From NCBI GenBank assembly GCA_023396345.1, contig JAEWWO010000034.1:1-6490 (forward strand): a stretch of 6,490 nucleotides of DNA, in the 5' to 3' direction. The stretch is from Bacteroidota bacterium. Lineage in GTDB: Bacteria > Bacteroidota > Bacteroidia > Chitinophagales > Chitinophagaceae. This document shows positions 1 to 5,972 of the stretch, one piece after another. Both the position numbers and the translations under genes were made by a program. Numbering within the stretch: position 1 is the first letter of the stretch; the number at the start of each line of letters is the position of its first letter. The notes beneath the pieces are model-generated. The model had not been told where the DNA came from, ran no database searches, and worked only from the letters and a program-made list of their open reading frames with translations.

Positions 1-181
1 TGGTAATATCATAGGTATATAAGTCCTGATTAGATACAAGATAAAGATAATCTCCTGCAATCGTCATTCTTGCAGTAGAGCCACCTTTACCACCTCCGCC
101 TGTAGGATTACCGTCAGCAGATTTTTCACAGGCAATAAAAAACACCATGCATGCAAGCAAGTATACGTATATATTTTTCAT
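1..181 (-). CDS. LVIVD-type lipoprotein, N-terminal part (runs off the window)
   Basis: The reading frame is open from the ATG at 181 down to base 1, about 60 residues, with the rest outside the window. Residues 1-18 form a lipoprotein signal peptide: a lysine, a hydrophobic core and a lipobox FIAC with Cys18 as the predicted lipidated residue. A Gly/Lys/Ser linker (GGGGKGGS) follows, then ARMTIAGDYLYLV and a DLYTYDIT segment, which has the pattern of an LVIVD beta-propeller repeat (strand, GDYLY, then a D-I turn). It starts 11 bp after the stop of the upstream lipoprotein gene and is very probably co-transcribed with it. In related Bacteroidota proteins, as I recall them, a Gly-rich linker followed by 'ARF/ARMTI..DYLY' lies in the middle of one roughly 400-residue chain, so this gene may be the detached C-terminal half of its neighbour. 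Predicted location is the outer membrane or periplasmic face; the molecular role is unknown. Confidence 0.75.
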   Translation of the reverse strand, partial: MKNIYVYLLACMVFFIACEKSADGNPTGGGGKGGSTARMTIAGDYLYLVSNQDLYTYDIT

Positions 182-192
182 AATGATTTTTT

Positions 193-705
193 TTAATAGA
201 AACATTGAGGGTTAAACAATTCTTTTCGCTCCCAGCCTACAACCAGACCTTTTTTAGGATCGGGACATTCAAATTTTCCTCTTTCGGGCGGACGTGAATT
301 GTTCATAACAGTTTCAAATGCATTGGGTACACGTCTTATTACATTTACTTTATCTTCTGTAATGCTTAATACCACAAGATCTTGCAGATTATTGGTATAA
401 ATATATCCGTCTTTCACAGCAATTTCTGCACAACCTGTAACTGTTACAAATCCGGATTGTTTGGGTTCCGCAGGATTGGAGATATCCATTATATGAAAAC
501 CCTGACCCGTTTCTACCTGAAAAAGATAATCGCCTATTACAAATATTTTTCCCGCATTCTCAGGTGTTTTAGGCGAAGTAAGTACAATGGTTTTTATTTG
601 GTTGTCAGGAGCATAAATGGGTGCGTAACCCATGGTTCTTACATCTTTGTTCCAGCAGGAACTTAAAGATATGGCAAGCAAAAGAAAGCATAAATACTTT
701 TTCAT
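193..705 (-). CDS. LVIVD-repeat lipoprotein (N-terminal-half type)
   Basis: This is a 170-residue protein with a clear lipoprotein signal: MKK, a Leu-rich core, and lipobox LSSC with Cys17. Residues about 53-118 carry the repeat pattern of LVIVD proteins (GKIFVIGDYLFQV, HIMDISNPAEP, IAVKDGYIYTNN, DLVVLSI), which predicts part of a beta-propeller exported to the envelope. The end, KGLVVGWERKE, matches a position that in longer family members is followed by a Gly-rich linker and more repeats. Here the chain stops after NPQCFY, and a second lipoprotein gene with such a linker begins 11 bp later. I therefore read the pair as a split version of one family protein, or as two cooperating halves. No good Shine-Dalgarno or TAnnTTTG element is visible upstream of the start at 705. 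The cellular role of the family is not established. Confidence 0.85.
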   Translation of the reverse strand: MKKYLCFLLLAISLSSCWNKDVRTMGYAPIYAPDNQIKTIVLTSPKTPENAGKIFVIGDYLFQVETGQGFHIMDISNPAEPKQSGFVTVTGCAEIAVKDGYIYTNNLQDLVVLSITEDKVNVIRRVPNAFETVMNNSRPPERGKFECPDPKKGLVVGWERKELFNPQCFY

Positions 706-839
706 ATTTACAGGGTTTATTTTTTGTTTAGTATAAATAAATAATTCTTTGTTGGTTAATAGCTCTGAAAAAAAAATTATTTCATGTTTAGATTTTCTGT
801 TTATCTACTTATACGCAGGTATTTAAAAAAGTGCTACAC

Positions 840-863
840 TTATTCAAAAAAAATTTGGAATAA
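840..863. other. imperfect inverted repeat upstream of pepT
   Basis: TTATTC (840-845) pairs with GAATAA (858-863), and the stem extends inward by AAA/TTT with one bulged G at 857, leaving a five-A loop. It lies between the two divergent genes, just upstream of the pepT -7 element. It could be an operator or chance AT-rich pairing; nothing decides between these. Confidence 0.25.
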
Positions 864-885
864 CTACAATAAATATTTGCATAGA

Positions 886-893
886 TAATTTTG
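886..893 (+). promoter_or_regulatory. Bacteroidota -7 promoter element for pepT
   Basis: TAATTTTG fits the TAnnTTTG -7 consensus of Bacteroidota housekeeping promoters. It would give transcription start near base 900 and a leader of about 20 nt before the pepT ATG. No convincing TTTG is seen at the expected -33 distance: the TTTG at 854-857 is too far upstream. Confidence 0.5.
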
Positions 894-921
894 TAAATTG
901 CACTACTAAAAAAATAAAATT

Positions 922-2172
922 ATGTTTGATAATAATTATTCTTATACAGTTACTGAACGTTTTCTTCGTTATGTACAGATAGATACGCAAAGCGATCCTT
1001 TAAATGATTCATTTCCATCTTCGGAAAAACAAAAAGACTTAAGCAAACTATTGACTGATGAATTAAAAAATATGGGCATTGAAGATGCACACATGGATGA
1101 ACATGGATATGTATATGCTACACTCCCTTCCAATACAGATAAACAAGTGCCTGTTATTTGTTTCTGCGCGCATGTAGATACGGCTCCTGATTGTTCGGGA
1201 ACCAATGTAAAACCTATTGTTCATAAAAATTATGATGGCAGCGACATTGTATTGCCTGATGACGAAACGCAAATTCTTACTACAGAAAAATATCCTTATC
1301 TGAAAGAACACATTGGCAAAGACATTATTACAGCCAGCGGCAAGACCTTACTGGGCGCCGATGACAAAGCCGGCGTATCTATTATTATGGATACAGTTAA
1401 TTATCTATTACATCATCCTGAAATAAAACACGGAGATATTAAAATATTATTTACCCCTGACGAAGAAACAGGCAGAGGTACAGAGAAAGTTGACTTACAA
1501 AAACTGGGCGCAGCATTTGGTTACACTTTGGATGGCGGAGAACTGGGCACTTTTGAAGATGAAACTTTTAGTGCAGATGCTGCAAAAATTACTATCAACG
1601 GAGTTATTGCGCATCCCGGTACAGCTAAGGGTAAATTAATCAATGCTATAAAAATTGCAGGAGAAATTCTTGACGCTTTACCTAAAGAAGAATTCAGTCC
1701 TGAAACTACTGAAGGCAGAGAAGGCTTTGTGCATCCTACCAGAATCAGCGGCATATCAGAGCAGGCAACTATTGATTTTATTGTGCGCGATTTTATTACA
1801 GATAATCTTACTAAGCATGAAGAAAGATTAAAAAATATTGCTTCTTCCGTAGTTGATAAACATCCCGGAGCAACCATGCAGTTTGAAGCGAAGGAGCAAT
1901 ACAGAAACATGAAAGAAGTGCTGGATAATCATCCCGAAGTATCTGCAAATGCGCATGAAGCTTATAAAACAGCAGGCATAACACTTATAAATGAACCTAT
2001 ACGCGGCGGTACAGACGGAAGCAGATTAAGTTTTATGGGATTACCAAGTCCTAATATTTTTACCGGTATGCAGGCCATTCACAGCAAACATGAGTGGATT
2101 GGAATCAGCGATATGCAAAAGGCTGTTGAAACACTGGTCACCCTGTCCGCAGTTTGGGAAAAGAACAGTTAA
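922..2172 (+). CDS. pepT: Peptidase T (tripeptide aminopeptidase)
   Basis: PepT is a cytoplasmic di-zinc aminopeptidase of family M20B that removes the N-terminal residue from tripeptides, the last steps of peptide catabolism. The 416-residue product is close to the usual length (about 408 in enterobacteria). The metal-site motifs are all present: AHVDTAPD (His84 ligand, Asp86 catalytic), LLGADDKAG (Asp147 bridging ligand), TPDEETG (Glu181 catalytic base, Glu182 ligand), YTLDGGE (Asp204 ligand) and HSKHEW near the C-terminus (His387 ligand). The substrate-side segment RGGTDGS (361-367) is also intact. These assignments come from alignment by eye with the well-studied Salmonella/E. coli enzyme. 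The lid/dimerisation domain is the segment from about 215 to 320. The start ATG follows an A-rich leader without a Shine-Dalgarno, usual for this phylum, and an element TAATTTTG lies upstream. It is monocistronic, ending before a strong hairpin. It shows no sign of damage. Confidence 0.97.
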   Translation: MFDNNYSYTVTERFLRYVQIDTQSDPLNDSFPSSEKQKDLSKLLTDELKNMGIEDAHMDEHGYVYATLPSNTDKQVPVICFCAHVDTAPDCSGTNVKPIVHKNYDGSDIVLPDDETQILTTEKYPYLKEHIGKDIITASGKTLLGADDKAGVSIIMDTVNYLLHHPEIKHGDIKILFTPDEETGRGTEKVDLQKLGAAFGYTLDGGELGTFEDETFSADAAKITINGVIAHPGTAKGKLINAIKIAGEILDALPKEEFSPETTEGREGFVHPTRISGISEQATIDFIVRDFITDNLTKHEERLKNIASSVVDKHPGATMQFEAKEQYRNMKEVLDNHPEVSANAHEAYKTAGITLINEPIRGGTDGSRLSFMGLPSPNIFTGMQAIHSKHEWIGISDMQKAVETLVTLSAVWEKNS

Positions 2173-2197
2173 GTAATCATTATTCTAAAAAAATACA

Positions 2198-2236
2198 TTT
2201 TAAGAGTCAGATCGAAGTTTGGTCTGACTTTTAAAA
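2198..2236 (+). terminator. Hairpin terminator after pepT
   Basis: A 16-bp stem (2198-2213 with 2221-2236) has a 7-nt loop, GAAGTTT. The core is AGTCAGA/TCTGACT with two G-U wobbles, flanked by TTTTAA/TTAAAA, so the descending arm contains a short T run. It starts 25 bp after the pepT stop. The A/T-symmetrical flanks mean it could work in both directions. Confidence 0.8.
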
Positions 2237-2490
2237 GAAATCCTTCTGTATATGCAAAAGTAGCGTACGATGGCAATATATCTGACAATGTAAGATTAAG
2301 AGTTTCTGCTTCCGGATATCACAACAACAGTGATGGCCGTAGCACTTTATTTGCCGGAGGACCGCACAGGTAGTAACTATTTCTATGCAATGGAGCCTGC
2401 TGATGCAACTGCTGCTGCTAACTTTACTACCGGACGTTTTAACCCTACTTTTACCAATCAAATTACAACCGGTCAGTTCAACGCTTTCTT
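2236..2490 (+). pseudogene. Outer-membrane beta-barrel (porin-like) remnant, frameshifted
   Basis: Protein-like sequence is readable without a start codon. The first frame gives NPSVYAKVAYDG, VRLRVSASGYHNN and STLFAGG, then hits TAG at 2371. The next forward frame continues sensibly from about 2360: DRTGSNYFYAMEP, then ATAAANFTTGRFNP and TTGQFNAFLK. Removing one G in the GGAGG at 2356-2360 joins the halves as ..LFAGDRTGS... The alternating polar/hydrophobic pattern (KVAYDG..VRLRVSASGYH) is that of outer-membrane beta-strands and recalls Bacteroidota porin-like proteins, but I cannot name the family. The 5' part is missing: its first readable codons fall in the right arm of the pepT terminator. 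At about 2485-2490 the sequence passes into an unrelated tail. This is a decayed internal fragment, not a working gene. An ATG/GTG-started 73-residue ORF at 2330-2551 is only part of it. Confidence 0.55.
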
Positions 2491-2634
2491 AAAAACAGCA
2501 CCGCTGTGCTTACCGGAAAAAAGAAACTTAGTTTCTCTGAGTTTGGATTAAAGCCTCCTACTAAGTTTAATGGAAATGTTGTGGTAAGAGATCAAATTGA
2601 TGTAGCATTTACATTGCAGCTGCAAAGAATATAA
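2491..2634 (+). pseudogene. C-terminal tail of another envelope protein, possibly YceI-like
   Basis: In the frame beginning KNSTAVLTG the sequence reads on as KKKLSFSEFGLKPPTKFNG and VVVRDQIDVAFTLQLQRI, then TAA at 2632-2634. A 'FSEFGLKPP' segment, a short turn and a final 'V.D.I.V.F.L.L' strand resemble the last two strands of YceI-like lipocalin-fold proteins; this is by eye and is weak. It joins directly to the porin-like remnant in a different frame, which suggests an internal deletion fused the middle of one gene to the end of another. No start codon or promoter serves it. Confidence 0.4.
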
Positions 2635-2666
2635 AACCAGATTCAACGTCTGTTATAAATTTTCGA

Positions 2667-2674
2667 TAGCTTTG
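2667..2674 (+). promoter_or_regulatory. -7 promoter element for tRNA-Arg
   Basis: TAGCTTTG fits TAnnTTTG and predicts transcription start near 2681, about 7 nt before the tRNA. No clear -33 TTTG is visible. The position makes it a good candidate for the tRNA's own promoter, independent of the decayed genes upstream. Confidence 0.55.
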
Positions 2675-2687
2675 CAAAAATTATTTT

Positions 2688-2759
2688 GGCCCTGTAGTAC
2701 AATGGATAGTACAGAAGTTTCCGAAGCTTTAGATACAGGTTCGATTCCTGTCGGGGCTA
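2688..2759 (+). tRNA. tRNA-Arg (anticodon CCG)
   Basis: A full cloverleaf folds by hand. The acceptor is GGCCCTG with CGGGGCT (wobbles at 1-72 and 6-67). The D stem GTAC/GTAC encloses an 8-nt loop containing GG and the A20 typical of tRNA-Arg. The anticodon stem GAAGT/GCTTT has wobbles at 27-43 and 31-39, with loop TTCCGAA and anticodon CCG at 2721-2723, reading CGG. The variable loop is short. The T stem ACAGG/CCTGT has loop TTCGATT. The discriminator is A at 2759 and CCA is not encoded. The last three bases are also the complement of the stop codon of the convergent SRPBCC gene. Confidence 0.93.
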
Positions 2760-3272
2760 CTCTTCTCTTGCAGCTTGTTCCAGTTTGGTGAGATTACCTT
2801 CCAGCACCGGACCTAAAATTTTCTCATTGAGTCTTGATGCAATTCTTTCCCAGGGATACCAGTTTAGTTTTTGTGTAAAATGCAATTGTACAATGGTTCC
2901 GTTGGTAGAAGAATCTGTTTGTAAATAAAATCCTGATGTTTGATTTTTATTTTCTCTCATTTCCCAGAGTGCTTCTATATAATCATTGGTAGCTTCTGTT
3001 ATTTCAACTTTTTTACCTCCTATTAAAATAGCTGCGCCTTTTCCGTTGCTGTTAGTAGTGATGAATTTAAACTCTACAGTAGAGTCTGCAAGCCATTTGT
3101 GCCAGTTTCGTGTATCGGCAATCAGCGGATAAACCTTTTCTTTCGGTTCCTGAATAGTTGCACGCCTCACAACCGTAACAACAGGAGGAAACAACAATCC
3201 TATTGTAGTGATTAATACAAAAAAAACTACAAAACTCACTATAGCCAGCTTAATAAATCTACCTGCATTCAT
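2757..3272 (-). CDS. SRPBCC (polyketide cyclase-like) protein with N-terminal membrane anchor
   Basis: The 171-residue product has a short N-terminus, one hydrophobic helix at residues about 7-29 (single transmembrane anchor or uncleaved signal) and then a START/SRPBCC-type ligand-binding domain. The domain opens with RRATIQEPKEKVYPLIADT, the usual 'helix after strand one' of the fold, followed by NWHKW (56-60), the Trp-rich turn common in polyketide-cyclase-like proteins. Strands follow (VEITE, IEALWEM, IVQLHF), then a long C-terminal helix from about 140. Related proteins are common in Bacteroidota but have no agreed function, and the ligand is unknown. It starts 8 bp after the amidohydrolase stop, so it is the second gene of a two-gene unit. 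The stop is TAG and lies within the 3' end of the convergent tRNA-Arg; no terminator separates the two. Confidence 0.85.
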   Translation of the reverse strand: MNAGRFIKLAIVSFVVFFVLITTIGLLFPPVVTVVRRATIQEPKEKVYPLIADTRNWHKWLADSTVEFKFITTNSNGKGAAILIGGKKVEITEATNDYIEALWEMRENKNQTSGFYLQTDSSTNGTIVQLHFTQKLNWYPWERIASRLNEKILGPVLEGNLTKLEQAAREE

Positions 3273-3280
3273 ATCTATAT

Positions 3281-4429
3281 TTAAAATATCTTTTTTACAA
3301 AATTAAGATTATTGTCAATTAAGTTTACACCCGGCTGCAAACCTTTTTCAAATTTTCCCAAATGATGGTAACCCAATGCTGATGCGGCTTCAGCACATAC
3401 ACCTTTTAAAAGTATTTCGCTATTCGTTTCAGGGAAATAATGTTTAATAGTTCTCAATTCATCGAGTACATCCAAATCATCATTGCTCGACAAGCTATCT
3501 GTACCAAAAACTATTTTACAATTGTGTTGTACAAATAAATTTAATTGAGGTAATTTATTCTCGATATACAAATTGGCATTAGGACACATTACCCAGTAAA
3601 TGTTTATATTGTTGTTTTCGGCAAATGATTCTGCAAACAAAATATCTTCATCAGAAGTAAAGGTGTTATGCACCAATAATAAATTTTCAACGGAATATAA
3701 ATATGGCAAAACTGTTTGCAGGCTTGACTTTCCGGACGCTGAAAAGAAAGAAATATCAGATTTTAAATGCGAGTATAAATCTGTAAAACCTCCTTTTTTT
3801 TCTTTATAAAATAAATCTTCAGTTTCAGTTTCCTGATTATGCATACTCACAACAGCCGCTGCCGAATGCGCATTAATAAGCGAAAATAATTTTGAAGAAA
3901 CAGAATAAGGCGCATGAGGAACCATGGCTGCAGCTAAATCTTCCTCAATAAATTTTTCATAAACCAACTGCAATCTTTCCAATCTTTTATCAGCATCCGC
4001 CGGCACAAAACCTGCCACTTCAATAAAATTTTTATATTGAATGTTACTTTTCTTTTTCACATCAATAGTATCGGCAGTATTGCATATATCGCCTACAGCC
4101 ACAACACCTTTCTGCCACATATACGCATCATACTTTTCGGCGGAAGCAGCGATTTCTTCTTCTTTAAAAAATCTTCCTTTCATCACCTCCCGCACAAATC
4201 CAGTTAGTCCTGTATGCCTGGAAATGGCTCCTTTCATATGACTCAGCTCAAGATGACAATGACAATTAATAAAACCGGGCGTTAATATTCCTTCGTATTT
4301 CTCAACGTTCAAGTCTCCGTCATCTTGCGAAATATTCTGAATTACACCTTCATCATTCACTTCAAGAATACTGTTATACACGAATTTATGTCCGTCAAAA
4401 ATTTTGTCTGCTTTTAATTTTCTTGTCAT
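3281..4429 (-). CDS. Amidohydrolase, ATZ/TRZ (aminohydrolase/deaminase) type
   Basis: The 382-residue cytoplasmic metal-dependent hydrolase has the two-part architecture of the family: a small beta-sandwich from both termini and a TIM barrel. Metal-site motifs are GFINCHCHLE (His57 and His59), SMHNQETE (His197 ligand, with Glu200 placed as the catalytic acid), LLVHNTF (His254) and FGTDSLSSN (Asp311). The substrate-side motif PHAPYSVS (171-178) is typical of deaminases such as guanine, S-adenosylhomocysteine and aminodeoxyfutalosine deaminases. The sequence alone does not tell which substrate is used. Aminodeoxyfutalosine deaminase of the futalosine menaquinone route is possible, but no other gene of that route is present here. 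It is the first gene of a unit with the SRPBCC gene. It is divergent from prfA across 112 bp; on this strand CAATTTTG (complement of 4494-4501) is one mismatch from the -7 consensus. Confidence 0.85.
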   Translation of the reverse strand: MTRKLKADKIFDGHKFVYNSILEVNDEGVIQNISQDDGDLNVEKYEGILTPGFINCHCHLELSHMKGAISRHTGLTGFVREVMKGRFFKEEEIAASAEKYDAYMWQKGVVAVGDICNTADTIDVKKKSNIQYKNFIEVAGFVPADADKRLERLQLVYEKFIEEDLAAAMVPHAPYSVSSKLFSLINAHSAAAVVSMHNQETETEDLFYKEKKGGFTDLYSHLKSDISFFSASGKSSLQTVLPYLYSVENLLLVHNTFTSDEDILFAESFAENNNINIYWVMCPNANLYIENKLPQLNLFVQHNCKIVFGTDSLSSNDDLDVLDELRTIKHYFPETNSEILLKGVCAEAASALGYHHLGKFEKGLQPGVNLIDNNLNFVKKIF

Positions 4430-4501
4430 ATTAAATCAATCCACTAAAATAATCAGTTTCAATTAGATTTTTAAATAATTCTTTACCTCATATCAAAATT
4501 G

Positions 4502-4509
4502 TATTTTTG
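4502..4509 (+). promoter_or_regulatory. -7 promoter element for prfA
   Basis: TATTTTTG fits TAnnTTTG and gives a transcription start near 4516, with a leader of about 25 nt before the ATG at 4542. The region around 4480-4485 (CTTTA) is only a weak -33 match. The element abuts a near-match on the opposite strand (4494-4501), so the two divergent genes may share a back-to-back promoter region. Confidence 0.5.
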
Positions 4510-4541
4510 CAGACAGTAAAAAAAGAAACCAGAATAAATTT

Positions 4542-5144
4542 ATGCTAGATCAATTAGAAGCCATACAGGCAAGATTTGAGCAGCTAAGCGTAGCATTGAC
4601 CAATCCGGAAATCATTGGCAATCAAAAAGAGTTTAGTAAACTGAGCAAAGAATACCGCGACCTTGAAAAGATAGTTGCACCACATAAAGAATATTTGAAA
4701 TTGCAGGAAAACATTGCTTTTGCCAAAGAAGCACTGAACAGCGATGATGCTGACATGCGCGAAATGGCAAAGGATGAATTGCCTGAAATGGAAGAGAAAA
4801 AAGAGGAACTGGAAAAACTATTAACCAATTTGTTGATACCGAAAGATCCTCAGGATAATAAAAATGCTATCATCGAAATTCGCGCAGGAACAGGTGGTGA
4901 CGAGGCATCTTTGTTTGCCGGAGACCTATTGGATATGTATATCCGCTACTGCAACAAACGTGGCTTTTCAACAACTATACTAAGTGAAAGCGAAGGTACA
5001 GTTGGCGGCTACAAAGAAGTAATGCTGGAAGTAAAGGCGATGATGTTTATGGCACACTTAAATTTGAAAGTGGCGTGCACCGTGTACAACGCGTGCCGGA
5101 TACCGAAACACAGGGTCGTGTACACACCTCTGCTGCAACGGTAG
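4542..5144 (+). CDS. prfA: RF1 N-terminal fragment as translated
   Basis: Without frameshifting, the message would yield 200 residues. The first 165 are genuine RF1: the N-terminal helical domain and the start of domain 2 with GTGGDEA. The last 35 are out-of-frame and end at a stop at 5142-5144. Neither the PxT nor the GGQ motif is included, so this product could not release peptides. The start ATG follows an A-rich leader. Confidence 0.75.
   Translation: MLDQLEAIQARFEQLSVALTNPEIIGNQKEFSKLSKEYRDLEKIVAPHKEYLKLQENIAFAKEALNSDDADMREMAKDELPEMEEKKEELEKLLTNLLIPKDPQDNKNAIIEIRAGTGGDEASLFAGDLLDMYIRYCNKRGFSTTILSESEGTVGGYKEVMLEVKAMMFMAHLNLKVACTVYNACRIPKHRVVYTPLLQR
5035..5038 (+). other. prfA: Frameshift site in prfA
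   Basis: The codons read GTA AAG GCG ATG ATG where the family needs Val-Lys-Gly-Asp-Asp. Adding one A to the AAA run or one G to the GG run restores this. A heptamer A AAT TTG (5060-5066) in the zero frame, after the lesion, has the X XXY YYZ form of -1 slippery sites. It encodes the conserved Lys-Phe in the normal frame, so its presence may be incidental. Confidence 0.85.
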
Positions 5145-5602
5145 CTGTAATGCCCGAAGCGGAAGAAGTAGATTTTGAATTGAAGGAAAGTGATGTAAAG
5201 ATGGAAACCTCCCGAAGCGGCGGAGCCGGCGGACAGAACGTAAACAAAGTAGAAACAAAAGTGATGCTTACGCATATTCCTACGGGTACGGTGGTAATTT
5301 GTCAGACTGAAAGAACGCAGCTGGGTAACCGTTTAAAAGCAATGGAAATGATGCGTACAAAGTTATACGAAGAGCAGGTGCGTAAGCAGGAAGATGAAAT
5401 ATCCCGACAAAGAAAAACCTTGGTAAGCACCGGCGACAGAAGTGCTAAAATCCGTACGTACAACTGGCCGCAAGGCAGAGTTACAGACCACAGAATAGGA
5501 TTAACATCTTACAATCTGGATGCGGTTGTCAATGGAGATATTGATGAATTTATTGAGGCGCTGCAGGTAGCAGAGAATGCGGAGAAAATGGCAGTCAAAT
5601 AA
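5075..5602 (+). CDS. prfA: RF1 C-terminal fragment (PxT and GGQ domains)
   Basis: This frame carries [26 protein letters not shown], the GGQ loop and the C-terminal [16 protein letters not shown] segment to the true stop at 5600-5602. The first in-frame start, GTG at 5075, is simply the Val of the conserved GVHRVQRV, and there is no ribosome site ahead of it. It should be treated as the 3' part of prfA, not as a gene. Confidence 0.8.
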   Translation: MHRVQRVPDTETQGRVHTSAATVAVMPEAEEVDFELKESDVKMETSRSGGAGGQNVNKVETKVMLTHIPTGTVVICQTERTQLGNRLKAMEMMRTKLYEEQVRKQEDEISRQRKTLVSTGDRSAKIRTYNWPQGRVTDHRIGLTSYNLDAVVNGDIDEFIEALQVAENAEKMAVK

Positions 5603-5609
5603 GTTAAAT

Positions 5610-5692
5610 GTTATAAGTTATAAGTTGTAAGTTGTAAGTTTTGAGAGATGTTAAAACTTTCATTTAGTGATTGATGACTTAAAACTTATAAC
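5610..5692. repeat. Tandem 7-mers and inverted repeat before the S23-like gene
   Basis: Four tandem copies of T(A/G)TAAGT lie at 5612-5639. Bases 5610-5625 (GTTATAAGTTATAAGT) are the near-perfect complement (15 of 16) of 5677-5692 (ACTTAAAACTTATAAC), forming a long hairpin. A smaller hairpin AAGTTTT/AAAACTT (5636-5642 with 5653-5659) sits inside it. The structure begins 8 bp after the prfA stop, so it may also act as a transcription barrier. The same motif recurs after the S23-like gene. Confidence 0.8.
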
Positions 5693-5708
5693 CTAAAAAT
5701 ATAATTAA

Positions 5709-5972
5709 ATGCAGGATTACAGAAAACTTGAAGTCTGGCAAAGAGCTCATAGAATGGTTTTAGATGTTTATGAACTCACAGAAAGTTTTCCTAAATCAGA
5801 AATATTTGGTTTGGTTAGCCAGTGCAGAAGAGCTTCTGTATCAATTCCTGCAAATATTGCAGAGGGTTGCGGCAAGAATTCCAATAACGATTTTGCAAAC
5901 TTTTTAAATATAGCATTAGGGTCTGTAAATGAAGTTGAATATTATTTTTTACTTTCTAAAGATTTAAATTAG
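5709..5972 (+). CDS. Four-helix-bundle / S23-like (23S rRNA intervening-sequence) protein, cut short by TAG
   Basis: The 87-residue product opens MQDYRKLEVWQRAH and contains SQCRRASVSIPANIAEG (37-53), the signature of the four-helix-bundle family first seen as ORFs in intervening sequences of 23S rRNA (S23) and related to the bAvd accessory proteins of diversity-generating retroelements. Members are usually about 115-125 residues. Here the frame stops at TAG (5970-5972) after LLSKDLN, which removes the fourth helix, although the frame continues cleanly for 33 more codons. It lies between prfA and obg, not in an rRNA gene, with AACTTATAAC-type repeats on both sides and an AT-rich leader without a Shine-Dalgarno. 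Its cellular role is unknown; an RNA-binding role is inferred for the family. Confidence 0.85.
   Translation: MQDYRKLEVWQRAHRMVLDVYELTESFPKSEIFGLVSQCRRASVSIPANIAEGCGKNSNNDFANFLNIALGSVNEVEYYFLLSKDLN

Larger units (their letters stand above)
4542..5602 (+). pseudogene. prfA: Peptide chain release factor 1, frameshifted as read
   Basis: RF1 releases the finished peptide at UAA and UAG codons. Joined across one missing base, the gene encodes 353 residues, near the usual 355-360. The order is a coiled N-terminal domain (1-100), the GTGGDEA segment (116-122), the codon-reading PxT motif as PDT (186-188), and the universal GGQ peptidyl-release motif (230-232) in [11 protein letters not shown]. These fall within three residues of their E. 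coli RF1 positions. PDT rather than SPF, and no early UGA frameshift site, exclude RF2. After residue 165 (EVMLEVK) the frame is lost: the expected conserved [20 protein letters not shown] is present but in the -1 frame. Restoring one G or A at 5034-5038 repairs it. Because an RF1 is normally needed, and TAG ends at least one gene here, a sequencing or assembly error is the simplest reading, with true inactivation second. Confidence 0.9.

Noticed and set aside
382..666. 94-residue ORF on the plus strand
   Set aside because: It lies antisense within the LVIVD lipoprotein gene; its composition is Cys/Ile/Tyr-rich and family-like motifs are only on the other strand.
969..1910. Several minus-strand ORFs (78, 82 and 129 residues)
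   Set aside because: They are antisense to pepT, whose catalytic motifs are intact throughout.
2330..2551. 73-residue ORF as a separate gene
   Set aside because: Its start is internal to the porin-like remnant and its last residues are out of frame with the tail sequence; it has no ribosome site or promoter.
2688..2759. tRNA 3' end as an integration (att) site
   Set aside because: No second copy of the tRNA 3' end and no integrase is seen in the window; the decayed genes lie on the 5' side.
5009..5275. Minus-strand ORFs of 66-88 residues
   Set aside because: They are shadows of the conserved PxT-GGQ coding region of prfA.
4542..5602. Programmed frameshift as in prfB, or the gene being RF2
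   Set aside because: The codon-reading motif is PDT, not SPF; the shift is near residue 165 and needs -1, whereas the RF2 site is near residue 25 and is +1 at UGA.
5612..5639. CRISPR or satellite array
   Set aside because: The units are 7 bp with no spacers; only four copies occur.
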